Source of the DNA: Roseomonas nitratireducens
GTDB lineage: Bacteria; Pseudomonadota; Alphaproteobacteria; Acetobacterales; Acetobacteraceae
Direction: 5' to 3'
NCBI RefSeq assembly: GCF_017813355.1
Contig: NZ_JAGIYZ010000002.1
Coordinates: 1-64,000 of the forward strand
Length of the DNA stretch: 64,000 bases
Below, one piece after another: positions 17,482-25,832 of this stretch. The first letter of the stretch is position 1, and each line of letters opens with the position of its first letter. A program made the translations under genes and the position numbers. The notes under the pieces were generated by a model. The model was not told where the DNA came from and did no database searches. It saw only the letters and a list, made by a program, of their open reading frames with translations.

Positions 17482-18624
17482 ATGGATTTCGATCTCTCCG
17501 AAGACCAGCGGCTCCTGCAGGACAGCCTGGGGAAGCTGCTGAAGGACAAGTACGGGTTCGAACAGCGCAAGGCGATCATCAAGTCCGGCGCGGGCTGGTC
17601 GCGCGAGGTGTGGGCGGCCTATGCCGAGCTTGGACTGCTCGGGATGCCCTTCGCCGAGGAGGATGGCGGCCTGGGCTACGGCGCCGTCGAGACGATGATC
17701 GTGATGGAGCAGATGGGCCGGGCGCTGACCCTCGAACCCTTCCTGACCACCGTCGTGATCGGCGGCGGCTTCCTGCGCCATGGCGCGACGGCCGCGCAGC
17801 GCGGGGCGATGGTGCCTGAGATCGCGGCCGGCAACCTGCTGCTGGCCTTCGCACATACGGAACCGCAGTCGCGCTTCGACCTGCATGACGTCGCGACGAC
17901 CGCGAAGAAGGACGGCGGGGGCTGGGTGATCGAAGGCCGCAAGGGCGTCGTCGTGCATGGCGACACGGCGGACCAACTGATCGTGACCGCGCGCATCTCC
18001 GGCGCACGGCGCGACCGCGACGGCATCGGCGTCTTTCTCGTGCCGGCGACGGCGCAGGGCGTCACGCGCCGCGGCTTCGGCACGACGGACGGGCAGCGCG
18101 CGGCCGACATCACCTTCGACGCGGTGAAGGTCGGCGCCGATGCGCTGCTGGATGGCGGCTTGGCGCTGGTGGAACGCGTCGTGGACGAGTGCATGGCGGC
18201 GCTGGCGGCCGAGGCGATCGGCTGCATGGAGGCGGCGAAGGACCTCACGGTCGACTACCTTAAGACCCGCAAGCAGTTCGGCCGGCCGATCGGGTCCTTC
18301 CAGTCGCTGCAGCATCGCGCGGCGGAGATGATGGTCTGCCTCGAGCAGGCGCGCTCGATGGCCATGCTGGCGGCGATGATGGCGGCGGAACCGGATGCCG
18401 CCGAGCGCCGCCGCCAGATGCGCGCGGTGAAGATCGAGGTCGGCCGCAATGCCCGCTTCGTCGGCCAGCAGACGGTCCAGATGCATGGCGGCATCGCCAT
18501 GACGATGGAGTATGCGGGCGGGCACTACCTCAAGCGCCTGACTGTCATCGAGAACATGTTCGGCGACATCGACCACCACCTCGCGGCGCTGAGCGAGGAA
18601 GGCGGGGTGTTCGTCGCGGCCTGA
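17482..18624 (+). CDS. acyl-CoA dehydrogenase-like partner subunit
   Basis: At 380 residues this belongs to the same superfamily as the preceding gene but is divergent. It has the N-terminal FDLSEDQRLLQDSLGKLL helix and the arginine segment FGRPIGSFQSLQHRAAEMM. The middle domain lacks the neat EPGAGSD string, and the C-terminus reads MHGGIAMTMEYAGGHYLKRL instead of a GGxxEIQ motif. Such shorter partners typically complete the FAD and substrate sites of an alpha2-beta2 enzyme. Spacing of 6 bp to the first dehydrogenase supports co-assembly. The heteromer is inferred from family knowledge; the bulky-substrate idea is tentative. Confidence 0.85.
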   Translation: MDFDLSEDQRLLQDSLGKLLKDKYGFEQRKAIIKSGAGWSREVWAAYAELGLLGMPFAEEDGGLGYGAVETMIVMEQMGRALTLEPFLTTVVIGGGFLRHGATAAQRGAMVPEIAAGNLLLAFAHTEPQSRFDLHDVATTAKKDGGGWVIEGRKGVVVHGDTADQLIVTARISGARRDRDGIGVFLVPATAQGVTRRGFGTTDGQRAADITFDAVKVGADALLDGGLALVERVVDECMAALAAEAIGCMEAAKDLTVDYLKTRKQFGRPIGSFQSLQHRAAEMMVCLEQARSMAMLAAMMAAEPDAAERRRQMRAVKIEVGRNARFVGQQTVQMHGGIAMTMEYAGGHYLKRLTVIENMFGDIDHHLAALSEEGGVFVAA

Positions 18625-18678
18625 GGGCCGGGGCGGGGGCGCTTCGCGCTTCCGCCCGCCACTGGTAGGGAGCGCGCC

Positions 18679-19575
18679 ATGAAGGTTGCCGTGATGGGGG
18701 CCGGCGCGATCGGCTGCTTCTATGGCGGTCTGCTGGCGCGGGCCGGGGCGTCCGTCACGCTGGTCGGGCGGGCGCAGCACGTCGATGCCATCCGCGCGCG
18801 CGGCCTGCTGCTCGAGATGGGTGGCGAGACGCACGGCGTGGCGGTGGCAGGCGCCGTCACCGCGGATGGCGTCGCCGGCGCGGAGCTCGTGCTGTTCTGC
18901 GTGAAGTCGGGTGATACGGAGCAGGTGGGGCGGGAGATGGCGCCGCATCTGCGGCCGGATGCCGTGGTCCTGTGCCTGCAGAACGGCGTCGACAACGCCG
19001 ATCGCCTGTCCGCCGTGCTGGGCCGTCCTGTGGTGCCGGTGGCCGTCTATGTGGCGACCGAGATGGCCGGCCCCGGCCATGTCCGCCACCACGGCCGCGG
19101 GGAGTTGCTGATCGGCCCGACGGGGCGGGACGAGGCGATCCTCGCGCTGTTCGCCGCCGCCGGGATTTCAGCGCGCGTGTCGGCGGATGCGATCGGCGCG
19201 CTGTGGGGCAAGCTGGTCGTCAATTGCGCCTACAATGCCCTGTCGGCGCTGACCGGGCTGCCCTATGGCCGGATGATCCGCGTGCCGGGGGTCGAGGCCG
19301 CGATGCGCGACGTGGTCGCCGAATGCACCGCCGTCGCCCAGGCATCCGGCATCGCGCTGCCCGAGGGCATCCTCGACGCGGTGCTGGGCCTGGCCGCCAG
19401 CATGCCCGCGCAATTCTCCTCGACCGCCCAGGACCTGCGCCGTGGCCGGCCAACGGAGATCGATCACCTGAACGGCTTTGTGGTCGCGCGCGGCGAGCAG
19501 TTGGGCATCCCCACCCCCGTCAACCGCCTGCTCCAGACGCTGGTCCGCGCCGCCGAAACAGCGAAAGAAGGTTGA
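18679..19575 (+). CDS. ketopantoate reductase (PanE/ApbA) family protein
   Basis: This 298-residue protein begins with the family's nucleotide motif MGAGAIGCFYGGLLARAG and ends with the second-domain strings LWGKLVVNCAYNALSALTG and RRGRPTEIDHLNGFVV, all characteristic of 2-dehydropantoate 2-reductases (NADPH-dependent reduction of ketopantoate to pantoate). PanE paralogues are common in catabolic clusters and often act on other 2-keto acids. Here no pantothenate genes are nearby, while acyl-CoA and molybdopterin hydroxylase genes are, so the true substrate is open. It is the last gene of the + strand run from 14162 and is followed by a terminator-like hairpin. Confidence 0.82.
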   Translation: MKVAVMGAGAIGCFYGGLLARAGASVTLVGRAQHVDAIRARGLLLEMGGETHGVAVAGAVTADGVAGAELVLFCVKSGDTEQVGREMAPHLRPDAVVLCLQNGVDNADRLSAVLGRPVVPVAVYVATEMAGPGHVRHHGRGELLIGPTGRDEAILALFAAAGISARVSADAIGALWGKLVVNCAYNALSALTGLPYGRMIRVPGVEAAMRDVVAECTAVAQASGIALPEGILDAVLGLAASMPAQFSSTAQDLRRGRPTEIDHLNGFVVARGEQLGIPTPVNRLLQTLVRAAETAKEG

Positions 19576-19583
19576 GGGGGGCA

Positions 19584-19617
19584 GGGGAGAGAAGTTCCCT
19601 TCTCCCCCCTTCTTTTT
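19584..19617 (+). terminator. intrinsic terminator after the PanE-like gene
   Basis: A GGGGAG...AAG arm (19584-19594) pairs with CTTCTCCCC (19599-19607) across a TTCC loop with a 2-base bulge, followed by a run of five T at 19613-19617. It lies between convergent genes and is one of only two convergent gaps here large enough to hold a hairpin. Confidence 0.6.
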
Positions 19618-19620
19618 CCC

Positions 19621-21951
19621 CTATGCGTGAATCGCCGCCCAGACGCGCTCCGGCGTCGCCGGCATGTCGATATGCCGTCCGCCCAGCGCATCGGAAATCG
19701 CGTTCATCACCGCCGGCAGCGACCCGGCGCAGCCCGCTTCGCCGCATCCCTTGGCGCCGATGGGGTTGGTGAGGCACGGGCTCGGCGCGCTCTCGAAGCC
19801 GAAGGATGGCAGGTCGTCCGCGCGCGGCAGGCCGTAATCCATGTAGGAGCCGGTCAGGAGCTGTCCGTCCTCGGAATAGGCGACGTGCTCGATCAGCGCC
19901 TGGCCGATGCCCTGCACGATGCCGCCATGCGCCTGCCCCTCGACGAGAAGCGGGTTTACGATGACGCCGAAGTCGTTCACCGAGACGTAGCGGTCGATCC
20001 TCACATGGCCGGTGTCGGGGTCGATCTCGACCTCGCAGACATGGCAGCCGTTCGGAAAGGCCATCGGCGCCTGGTCGTAGACGGTGCGGCTGTCGAGCGT
20101 GTTGGGCACGTCCTGCGGCAGGGGGCCCATCGCGTGGAGCCTGGCCGCGAGGTCCATGATGCCGATGGCGCGGTCCGTGCCGGCGATGGCGAAGCGGCCA
20201 TTCGCGAACTCGATGTCCTCGGCCGCCGCTTCCAGCACGTATCCCGCCGCCTTGCGCCCCTTCTCGATCACGATGTCTGCCGCCTGCAGGATCGCGGCGC
20301 CGGAGGCCATGAGCGACTTCGATCCGCCCGTGCCGCCGCCGGCGACCAGCCGATCGGAATCGCCCTGCACGAGGCGGATCTTCTCGAAGGGCACGCCGAG
20401 CTTCTGGTGCAGCACCTGGGCGAAGGGCGTCCAGTGGCCCTGGCCGTAGTCGAGCGTGCCGGTGACGATGGTGACGGTGCCGTCGGCCTCGAATACCAGC
20501 TCGCCCTGTTCCTTCATGGGCGGGGCGGTGCATTCGAGGAAGTTGCCGAGCCCGCGTCCGCGCAGCATGCCGCGCGCCGCGCTTTCGGCCTTGCGCGCTT
20601 CGAAGCCGTTCCAGTCCGCGGCTTCCAGCGCCTTGTCCAGCAGCGCGGAGAAATCGCCGGAATCGTAGACGGAACCTGAGGGCGCGCTGAAGGGGAACTG
20701 CTCCGGCCGGATGTGGTTCAGCTTGCGCAGCGCGATCGGGTCGCGGCCGGTCTCGCGCGCCGCCGTCTCGATCAGCCGCTCCATGAAGTAGTTGCCCTCG
20801 GGCCGGCCGGCGCCGCGATAGGCCGAGACGGGCGTGGTGTTGGTGACGACGTTCTTCGTCTCCACCAGTAGCAGCGGCGTCGCGTAGTTGGACTGGATGT
20901 TCTTCGAGAAGTTGCCGGTGCCCATCAGGTTGCCGACGGTCGACAGATACGCCCCCATGTTGCCGTAGGAGACGAGCTTCACCGCGAGGAAGCGGCCCTC
21001 GGCGTCGAGGGCGAGGGAGGCCGTCGTCTCGTGGTCCCGCCCATGGCAGTCGGAGAGGAAGGCGCCGGTGCGCTCATCCGTCCACTTCACCGGCCGGCCG
21101 AGCATCTTCGCCGCGTGCAGGATGCATGTGTATTCGGGATAGGCGCTCGCCTTCATGCCGAAGGACCCGCCGACATTGCCGGTCAGGATGCGGACCTTCT
21201 CGACCGGCACCTTGAGGATGTCGTTCGCCATCTGGTTGCGCAGGCCGAAGACGCCCTGGCTGCCGACGCGCAGGATGTAGCGGCCCTCGGCCGCGTCCCA
21301 TTCGCCGATGGCGCTGCGCGGTTCCATCGCGCAGACGACGATCCGGTTGTTGCGGATGGACAGCGTGGTGACGTGCGAGGCCCGGGCGAAGGCGTCCTCG
21401 ACCTTCGCCGCATCGCCGTAGCGGAAGTCGAGCACGACGTTGCCCGGCACGTGGTCGTAGAGCTGCGGCGCGCCGGGGGCCGCGGCGGCGGAGGCCTCCG
21501 TCACCGCGGGCAGCATGTCGATGTCCATCTCGACCGCCTCGGCGGCGTCCTTCGCCTGGGCCTTGGTCTCGGCCACCACGAAGGCGACCGGGTCGCCCAC
21601 GAAGCGCACGCGGTCGGCGGCGAGCGGCCCGCGCTCGATGTTGATCAGCGGGCTGCCGTCCTTGTTCTTGAGCGGCAGGACCGACCGCATCGGCCCGTAT
21701 TCCGCCATGTCGGCGGCGGTGTAGACACCGAGCACGCCCGGCATGGCGCTGGCCGCATCCGTGCCGATGCCGCGGATGACGCCATGGGCGTAGGGGCTGC
21801 GGACCATGACGCACCAGACCTGTCCGGCGACCGCGATGTCGTCGGTGTAGCGGCCCTGGCCCTGGAGGAGGATCGGGTCCTCCTGCCGCGGGACGGGCTG
21901 GCCGACACCGAATTTCAGCGAGGTGGGATCGGCCAGGTTCGTGTCGGGCAT
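19621..21951 (-). CDS. molybdopterin-dependent hydroxylase/dehydrogenase large subunit (xanthine dehydrogenase family, orphan)
   Basis: From the ATG at 21951 the protein is 776 residues, the usual size of the molybdenum-cofactor subunit in the xanthine dehydrogenase/aldehyde oxidase/CoxL group. It opens with FGVGQPVPRQEDPILLQGQG, has AYRGAGRPE near residue 377 and the essential C-terminal glutamate in KGCGEAGC (about residue 738). AYRGAGR marks the 'form II' type; genuine CO dehydrogenase has AYxCSFR, so CO oxidation is unlikely. These enzymes hydroxylate aldehydes or N-heterocycles using water. Neither the 2Fe-2S nor the FAD subunit gene lies nearby, so electron-transfer partners must be shared or encoded elsewhere. 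A GTG at 22002 is a less likely start. Confidence 0.85.
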   Translation of the reverse strand: MPDTNLADPTSLKFGVGQPVPRQEDPILLQGQGRYTDDIAVAGQVWCVMVRSPYAHGVIRGIGTDAASAMPGVLGVYTAADMAEYGPMRSVLPLKNKDGSPLINIERGPLAADRVRFVGDPVAFVVAETKAQAKDAAEAVEMDIDMLPAVTEASAAAAPGAPQLYDHVPGNVVLDFRYGDAAKVEDAFARASHVTTLSIRNNRIVVCAMEPRSAIGEWDAAEGRYILRVGSQGVFGLRNQMANDILKVPVEKVRILTGNVGGSFGMKASAYPEYTCILHAAKMLGRPVKWTDERTGAFLSDCHGRDHETTASLALDAEGRFLAVKLVSYGNMGAYLSTVGNLMGTGNFSKNIQSNYATPLLLVETKNVVTNTTPVSAYRGAGRPEGNYFMERLIETAARETGRDPIALRKLNHIRPEQFPFSAPSGSVYDSGDFSALLDKALEAADWNGFEARKAESAARGMLRGRGLGNFLECTAPPMKEQGELVFEADGTVTIVTGTLDYGQGHWTPFAQVLHQKLGVPFEKIRLVQGDSDRLVAGGGTGGSKSLMASGAAILQAADIVIEKGRKAAGYVLEAAAEDIEFANGRFAIAGTDRAIGIMDLAARLHAMGPLPQDVPNTLDSRTVYDQAPMAFPNGCHVCEVEIDPDTGHVRIDRYVSVNDFGVIVNPLLVEGQAHGGIVQGIGQALIEHVAYSEDGQLLTGSYMDYGLPRADDLPSFGFESAPSPCLTNPIGAKGCGEAGCAGSLPAVMNAISDALGGRHIDMPATPERVWAAIHA

Positions 21952-22058
21952 GGGGACCTCGGGGATGCTTCGGGGTCTTAGGTTAGGGGCGCTTTGCTGC
22001 ACCGCAACCCGGGCCGCGCCGCTTGACCCTGGCCGCCGCGCGCGGGAGCGTCCGGCGC

Positions 22059-22952
22059 ATGGCCCGCCTGCTCGTCATCGGCTCCTACAACCGCGACACG
22101 GTGCTGCGCGTCGCACGCTTCCCGAAGCCCGGGGAAACGCTGGCGGCGACGGGCATGGACCGCTTCCATGGCGGCAAGGGCAGCAATCAGGCCGTCGCGG
22201 CCGCGCGGGCGGGGGCGGAGGTGACCTTCGCCGCCGCGGTCGGGGCAGATGCGGCGGGGGTGGCGGCGCGGGATCTCTGGGCGGCCGAGGGGATCGCGCC
22301 CGCGCCCATCCCGCCGCGGGACGGCACCCCGACGGGGGAGGCGCTGATTCTGCTCGACGCCGCCGGGGAGAACGAGATCGTCATCGTGGCCGGCGCGAAC
22401 GGAACGCTCACGCCCATGGAAGCCCTGGCCGGGCTGCCCGGCGCGGCGATCGTCCTGGCGCAGCTGGAAACGCCGGTCGAGGCGACGCTCGCCGCCTTCG
22501 AGGCCGCGCGCAGGGCGGGCGCGCGCACGCTGCTGAACGCGGCGCCGGCCCAGACGCTGCCGCCGGCGCTGCTGGCCGCGACCGACATCCTGATCGTGAA
22601 CGAGACGGAGGCCGAGCGCCTCGCCGGCCGGGGCGGCACGCCGGAGGCGCTGGCCGCCGTGCTTCTTCCGCTGGTCGCGGAGGGCGTGGTTCTGACGGCG
22701 GGTGCGACGGGCGCCCATTGGGCGGGCCGCGACGGATCGCGGCTGCATGCCGCGCCACCGCCGGTCAGCGTGCGGGACAGCACCGGCGCGGGGGACGCCT
22801 TCACCGGCGCCTTCGCCGCGGCGCTGGCGGAAGGGATGGGCATCCCGGCAGCGCTGCGGCGCGGCGTGGTCGCGGGCGCGCTCGCCTGCCGCGTGCTGGG
22901 CGCCGTGCCGTCCCTGCCACGCCGGGCGGAGATCCTCGCGGCCGGCGGCTAG
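22059..22952 (+). CDS. PfkB-family sugar kinase (ribokinase-like)
   Basis: Starting at the ATG at 22059 (GGGAG site upstream) the protein is 297 residues, a normal ribokinase length. It shows both PfkB signatures: the N-terminal GGKGSNQAVAAARAG preceded by GSYNRDTV, and the C-terminal DSTGAGDAFTGAFAAAL with the catalytic Asp of GAGD. VNETEAERL in the middle is also typical of ribokinases. It phosphorylates a sugar or nucleoside at the expense of ATP; the GGKG/GSN layout favours ribose or a related furanose, but no ribose transporter or repressor is nearby. It is divergent from the molybdopterin enzyme and convergent with a lipoprotein gene only 3 bp away. Confidence 0.85.
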   Translation: MARLLVIGSYNRDTVLRVARFPKPGETLAATGMDRFHGGKGSNQAVAAARAGAEVTFAAAVGADAAGVAARDLWAAEGIAPAPIPPRDGTPTGEALILLDAAGENEIVIVAGANGTLTPMEALAGLPGAAIVLAQLETPVEATLAAFEAARRAGARTLLNAAPAQTLPPALLAATDILIVNETEAERLAGRGGTPEALAAVLLPLVAEGVVLTAGATGAHWAGRDGSRLHAAPPPVSVRDSTGAGDAFTGAFAAALAEGMGIPAALRRGVVAGALACRVLGAVPSLPRRAEILAAGG

Positions 22953-22955
22953 CGG

Positions 22956-23462
22956 TCAGTAGCGGTAGGCGTAGGGGTCCGGCGGAGGATAGCCGCCCTG
23001 GTAGGGCTGCGGCTGCCAGTAGGATCCGGGCGGCTGCTGGTAGGGCTGCTGGTAGGGTTGCTGGTACGGCTGCTGATAGGGCTGCTGCATCGGATAGGGC
23101 GCGCTGACATATCCGCCGCCCTGCGGGGCGTAATAGGGCTGCGGGCCGCCCTGCGGCGCGTAGTAGGGCTGGGGCTGCTGCTGCGGGTAGTAGCCCTGGC
23201 CGCTGCCATAGCCACCGTAGCCGCCATATTGCTGCGGCGGCGGGGTCGGCGTGGTCGCGGCGCCGATCGCCGCGCCGCCGAGACCGCCGGCCAGCGCGCC
23301 GAACGCCGCGCCGCCGCGCCCGCCTGCCGCGCCGCCGATCACCGCGCCGGTGCCGGCGCCGATCAGCCCGCCGCCGAGCGCGCGCTGCGTCGGGTCGTAG
23401 GGGTTGGTGCAGCCGGCTGCGAGGAGCACCGCCAGCATCGCGAGAAGTCCCTTGCGGGCCAT
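22956..23462 (-). CDS. glycine-zipper lipoprotein with PYQQ repeats
   Basis: The 168-residue product has a lipoprotein signal ending in the lipobox LAAGC (Cys near residue 18). Next is a glycine-zipper segment, GGGLIGAGTGAVIGGAAGG, continuing for about 45 residues and probably membrane-inserting. The C-terminal ~90 residues are Gln/Tyr/Pro-rich, including two copies of a PQPYYAPQGG unit and five tandem PYQQ units. Proteins of this YMGG/glycine-zipper type are common small outer-membrane lipoproteins of alphaproteobacteria with no assigned reaction. The tail could contact peptidoglycan or the surface. It ends 3 bp from the ribokinase stop. Function is unknown beyond probable outer-membrane location. 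Confidence 0.75.
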   Translation of the reverse strand: MARKGLLAMLAVLLAAGCTNPYDPTQRALGGGLIGAGTGAVIGGAAGGRGGAAFGALAGGLGGAAIGAATTPTPPPQQYGGYGGYGSGQGYYPQQQPQPYYAPQGGPQPYYAPQGGGYVSAPYPMQQPYQQPYQQPYQQPYQQPPGSYWQPQPYQGGYPPPDPYAYRY

Positions 23463-23593
23463 GGTCCGTTCCCGTCCGAGAAAGGGCGCCGCGCGACTCG
23501 CGCCGTGCCTAAGGTCATCATCGCGCGCCAGCGTGGCGGGGCTGTGGCACGTCGATGCGCTGGGGAAACGCGCGGCACCGCGCGCCTCGTCCC

Positions 23594-24046
23594 TCACCAG
23601 CCGCGCGGGCGGCCATAGGTCGGCGGTGGCGGGGCGCTCGGCGGACGGCCGACATAGGAGCCTTCGGGCAGCGGTCGTTCGAAATACCCGTTGCGGGGGG
23701 AGACGTAGGGCGCGGTGTCCTGCGGCGGGCCGGGCCGGCGCCAGGCGGGCGGCGCGCGGTCCCAATAGGGCGGCGCGCCCCAATAGGCCTGCGGCGGGAT
23801 GTAGGCCGGCCCCGATTGGTAGGTGAGGCTGCCCTGCGGCGCCGCGGGCGGCGGCAGCGCTCGCGGCGGCAGCGGCGCGGGCGCCGGGGCCGCGCGGCGC
23901 TGCTCCGGCTCCGGTCCCGGTGCGCCGTAGAGCACCTGGGGCAGCGGCGTGCCGTACTGCACGCTCGGCAGGCGCTGGTCCTGCGCCGCCGCCGCGCAGG
24001 GCAGGGCGAGGATCAGGGCGGCGAGCAGGCGGCGCGGCGCGGTCAT
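23594..24046 (-). CDS. small exported proline/tyrosine-rich hypothetical protein
   Basis: The 150-residue product begins with a clear signal peptide (RRLLAALILALPCAAAAQ). The mature part is low complexity, rich in Pro, Ala, Tyr, Trp and Gly, with strings such as YWGAPPYWDRAPPAW, and shows no known domain or catalytic motif. A cysteine in the hydrophobic core is not in a good lipobox, so a soluble periplasmic or secreted protein is likelier than a lipoprotein. It shares composition with the neighbouring glycine-zipper lipoprotein and is in the same orientation 131 bp downstream of that gene's start, so they may be jointly envelope-associated. Function not recognised. Confidence 0.6.
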   Translation of the reverse strand: MTAPRRLLAALILALPCAAAAQDQRLPSVQYGTPLPQVLYGAPGPEPEQRRAAPAPAPLPPRALPPPAAPQGSLTYQSGPAYIPPQAYWGAPPYWDRAPPAWRRPGPPQDTAPYVSPRNGYFERPLPEGSYVGRPPSAPPPPTYGRPRGW

Positions 24047-24092
24047 GGCCCGCGCATCCTAGCCGCTTTCGTGGCGGCCGTGGGGCGTCGCG

Positions 24093-25832
24093 TCAGACCG
24101 GGCGGTCGCCCTTCTCGACCTTCAGCGTGCGGTTGTCGACGCCGGGCAGCATCCGCGCCGGATCGCGCGTGACGATCACGTCGAGGATGGTGGGGGATGA
24201 GGTGTTCTCCAGCCCTTCCCGGATCGCGCCGGCGAGCTTCGCCGGGTCCTCCACGCGCACGCCGTGGCAGCCGAAGGCGCGGGCCGCGGCGGCGTAGTCC
24301 GTCTCGGCCAATTCGGAGGACTGGTAGTTGCCCGGCCCGTAGACCGCGTGCTGCAGCGCCTTCACGTAGCCCGAGGCCGCGTTGTTGAAGACGCAGAGCA
24401 CGTAGTTCGCCCCCGCGCGCCGCGCCGTCTCGATCTCCCCGATCGTCATGTTGAAGCCGCCATCGCCGGTCAGGCCGACGACGCGCCGCTTCGGTCCGGC
24501 CGCCATCTGCGCGCCCATCGCCCCCGGCGCGCCATAGCCGATGGAGGCGAAGCCGCGATCGGCGATGAAGTGGCGGCCTTCCTTCTTGGTGTCGAACAGC
24601 AGCCCGCCCCAATGGCCCGCGAAGCCGCCATCGGCGACGAGGATGTCCTCCTCCCCCATCGCCAGGTTCAGCTCGTTGATCAGGCGGCCGACATTGATCG
24701 GCGTCTCGTTCGATTCCAGCCGGTCCGCCGCCCCCGCGCGCCAGGCGGCCATGCGCGGGGCGATCGCCGCGGCGAAGTCCGCGCGGCCTTCGGGCAGCGG
24801 GCCCGGCGGCAGCGCGGCGAGCAGGTCCTCGAGCGCGAGGCGCGCATCCGCCGCCATCGCGACATCGGCGCGGGTGGTGCGGCCGATCTCCTCCGGCACG
24901 ATCTCGATGTGGATCAGCGGCACGCCGGCGGGCATCAGGGAAAAGCGCTTCGTCGCGATCTCGCCCAGCTTGCAGCCGACCACGATCAGCAGGTCCGCTT
25001 CCGCGATGAAGTCGTTGGCGATGCGCGAATAGCGCCCGAAGACGCCGAGGGAGAGCGGATGGGTGCAGGCGATGGCACCCTTGCCCGACATGGTGTGCGC
25101 GACGGGGATGGCGTGCGCCTCGGCCAGCGCGCGCAGCGCGGCATGCGCGCCGGAGACATGGATGCCGCCGCCCACCAGCAGCAGCGGCCGCTTCGCCCTG
25201 GCGAGCAGCGCGGCGGCACGGTCGAGTTCCCGCCCATCGGGGCGCGTGCGCCGCGCCTGGGCCATCAGCGTGCCGGGGTCGGCCCAGATCTCATCTGCGC
25301 CGAATTCGTGCTCGCCATGCGCGACATCCTCCGGCACGTCGAGCACCACGGGGCCGGGGCGGCCGGAGGTGGCGACGGCGAAGGCGCGGCGGACGAATTC
25401 CGGAATCCGCTTGGTGCTCTCGACGCGCAGCAATTCCTTGCAGGCGGGGCGCAGGATCTCCACCTGCCGCGCTTCCTGCGTCATGTTCTTCCAGGCGTGG
25501 TCGCGGTTGGCGTCGCCGGTGATCGCCACCAGCGGGATGCCGGCATTCAGCGATTCCACCAGTCCCGTGACGAGGTTCGTCGCCCCCGGCCCGAGCGTCG
25601 CATCCACCACGCCCGGCCGGTTCGTCACCCGCGCCCAGGCATCGGCGGCGAAGGTGCCGCAGCGCTCGTCGTTGATCAGGTAGTGCTTCAGGCCGAGCGC
25701 GCGCACGGCCTCGTAGAAGGGCAGCAGCTGGAAGCCGCCCATGCCGAACATCGGGCCGACCTGGTGCGCCTGCAGCATGCGCGCCAGCGCCTCGCCGCCG
25801 GTGATCTTCAGGGTGGTGTTGGAACTGGTCAC
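24093..25832 (-). CDS. thiamine-diphosphate-dependent enzyme, acetolactate-synthase-like
   Basis: This 579-residue protein has the three-domain layout of the acetolactate synthase/benzoylformate decarboxylase group. The activating glutamate is at residue 56 (INDERCGTFAAD), a central nucleotide-fold domain contains LLLVGGGIHVSGA, and the C-terminal ThDP motif runs from GDGGFNMTIGE to FNNAASGY. A GTG at 25832 overlaps the stop of the upstream gene by 4 bp, which fixes the start and shows coupling. There is no regulatory-subunit gene (IlvN-like) or other branched-chain biosynthesis gene, so this is probably a catabolic 2-keto-acid decarboxylase or carboligase. The substrate is not readable. Confidence 0.85.
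   Translation of the reverse strand: MTSSNTTLKITGGEALARMLQAHQVGPMFGMGGFQLLPFYEAVRALGLKHYLINDERCGTFAADAWARVTNRPGVVDATLGPGATNLVTGLVESLNAGIPLVAITGDANRDHAWKNMTQEARQVEILRPACKELLRVESTKRIPEFVRRAFAVATSGRPGPVVLDVPEDVAHGEHEFGADEIWADPGTLMAQARRTRPDGRELDRAAALLARAKRPLLLVGGGIHVSGAHAALRALAEAHAIPVAHTMSGKGAIACTHPLSLGVFGRYSRIANDFIAEADLLIVVGCKLGEIATKRFSLMPAGVPLIHIEIVPEEIGRTTRADVAMAADARLALEDLLAALPPGPLPEGRADFAAAIAPRMAAWRAGAADRLESNETPINVGRLINELNLAMGEEDILVADGGFAGHWGGLLFDTKKEGRHFIADRGFASIGYGAPGAMGAQMAAGPKRRVVGLTGDGGFNMTIGEIETARRAGANYVLCVFNNAASGYVKALQHAVYGPGNYQSSELAETDYAAAARAFGCHGVRVEDPAKLAGAIREGLENTSSPTILDVIVTRDPARMLPGVDNRTLKVEKGDRPV

Noticed and set aside
14162-18624. Complete beta-oxidation operon
   Set aside because: No thiolase gene is present, so the cycle is incomplete here; kept as a partial acyl-CoA module.
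19621-21951. Aerobic CO dehydrogenase (CoxL)
   Set aside because: The active-site motif is AYRGAGR, not the AYxCSFR of true CO dehydrogenase, and coxM/coxS genes are absent. The same holds for 53777-56080.
23040-23100. Short repeat array in DNA (tandem ~12-bp units)
   Set aside because: These bases encode the PYQQ repeats of the lipoprotein; no separate DNA function is needed.
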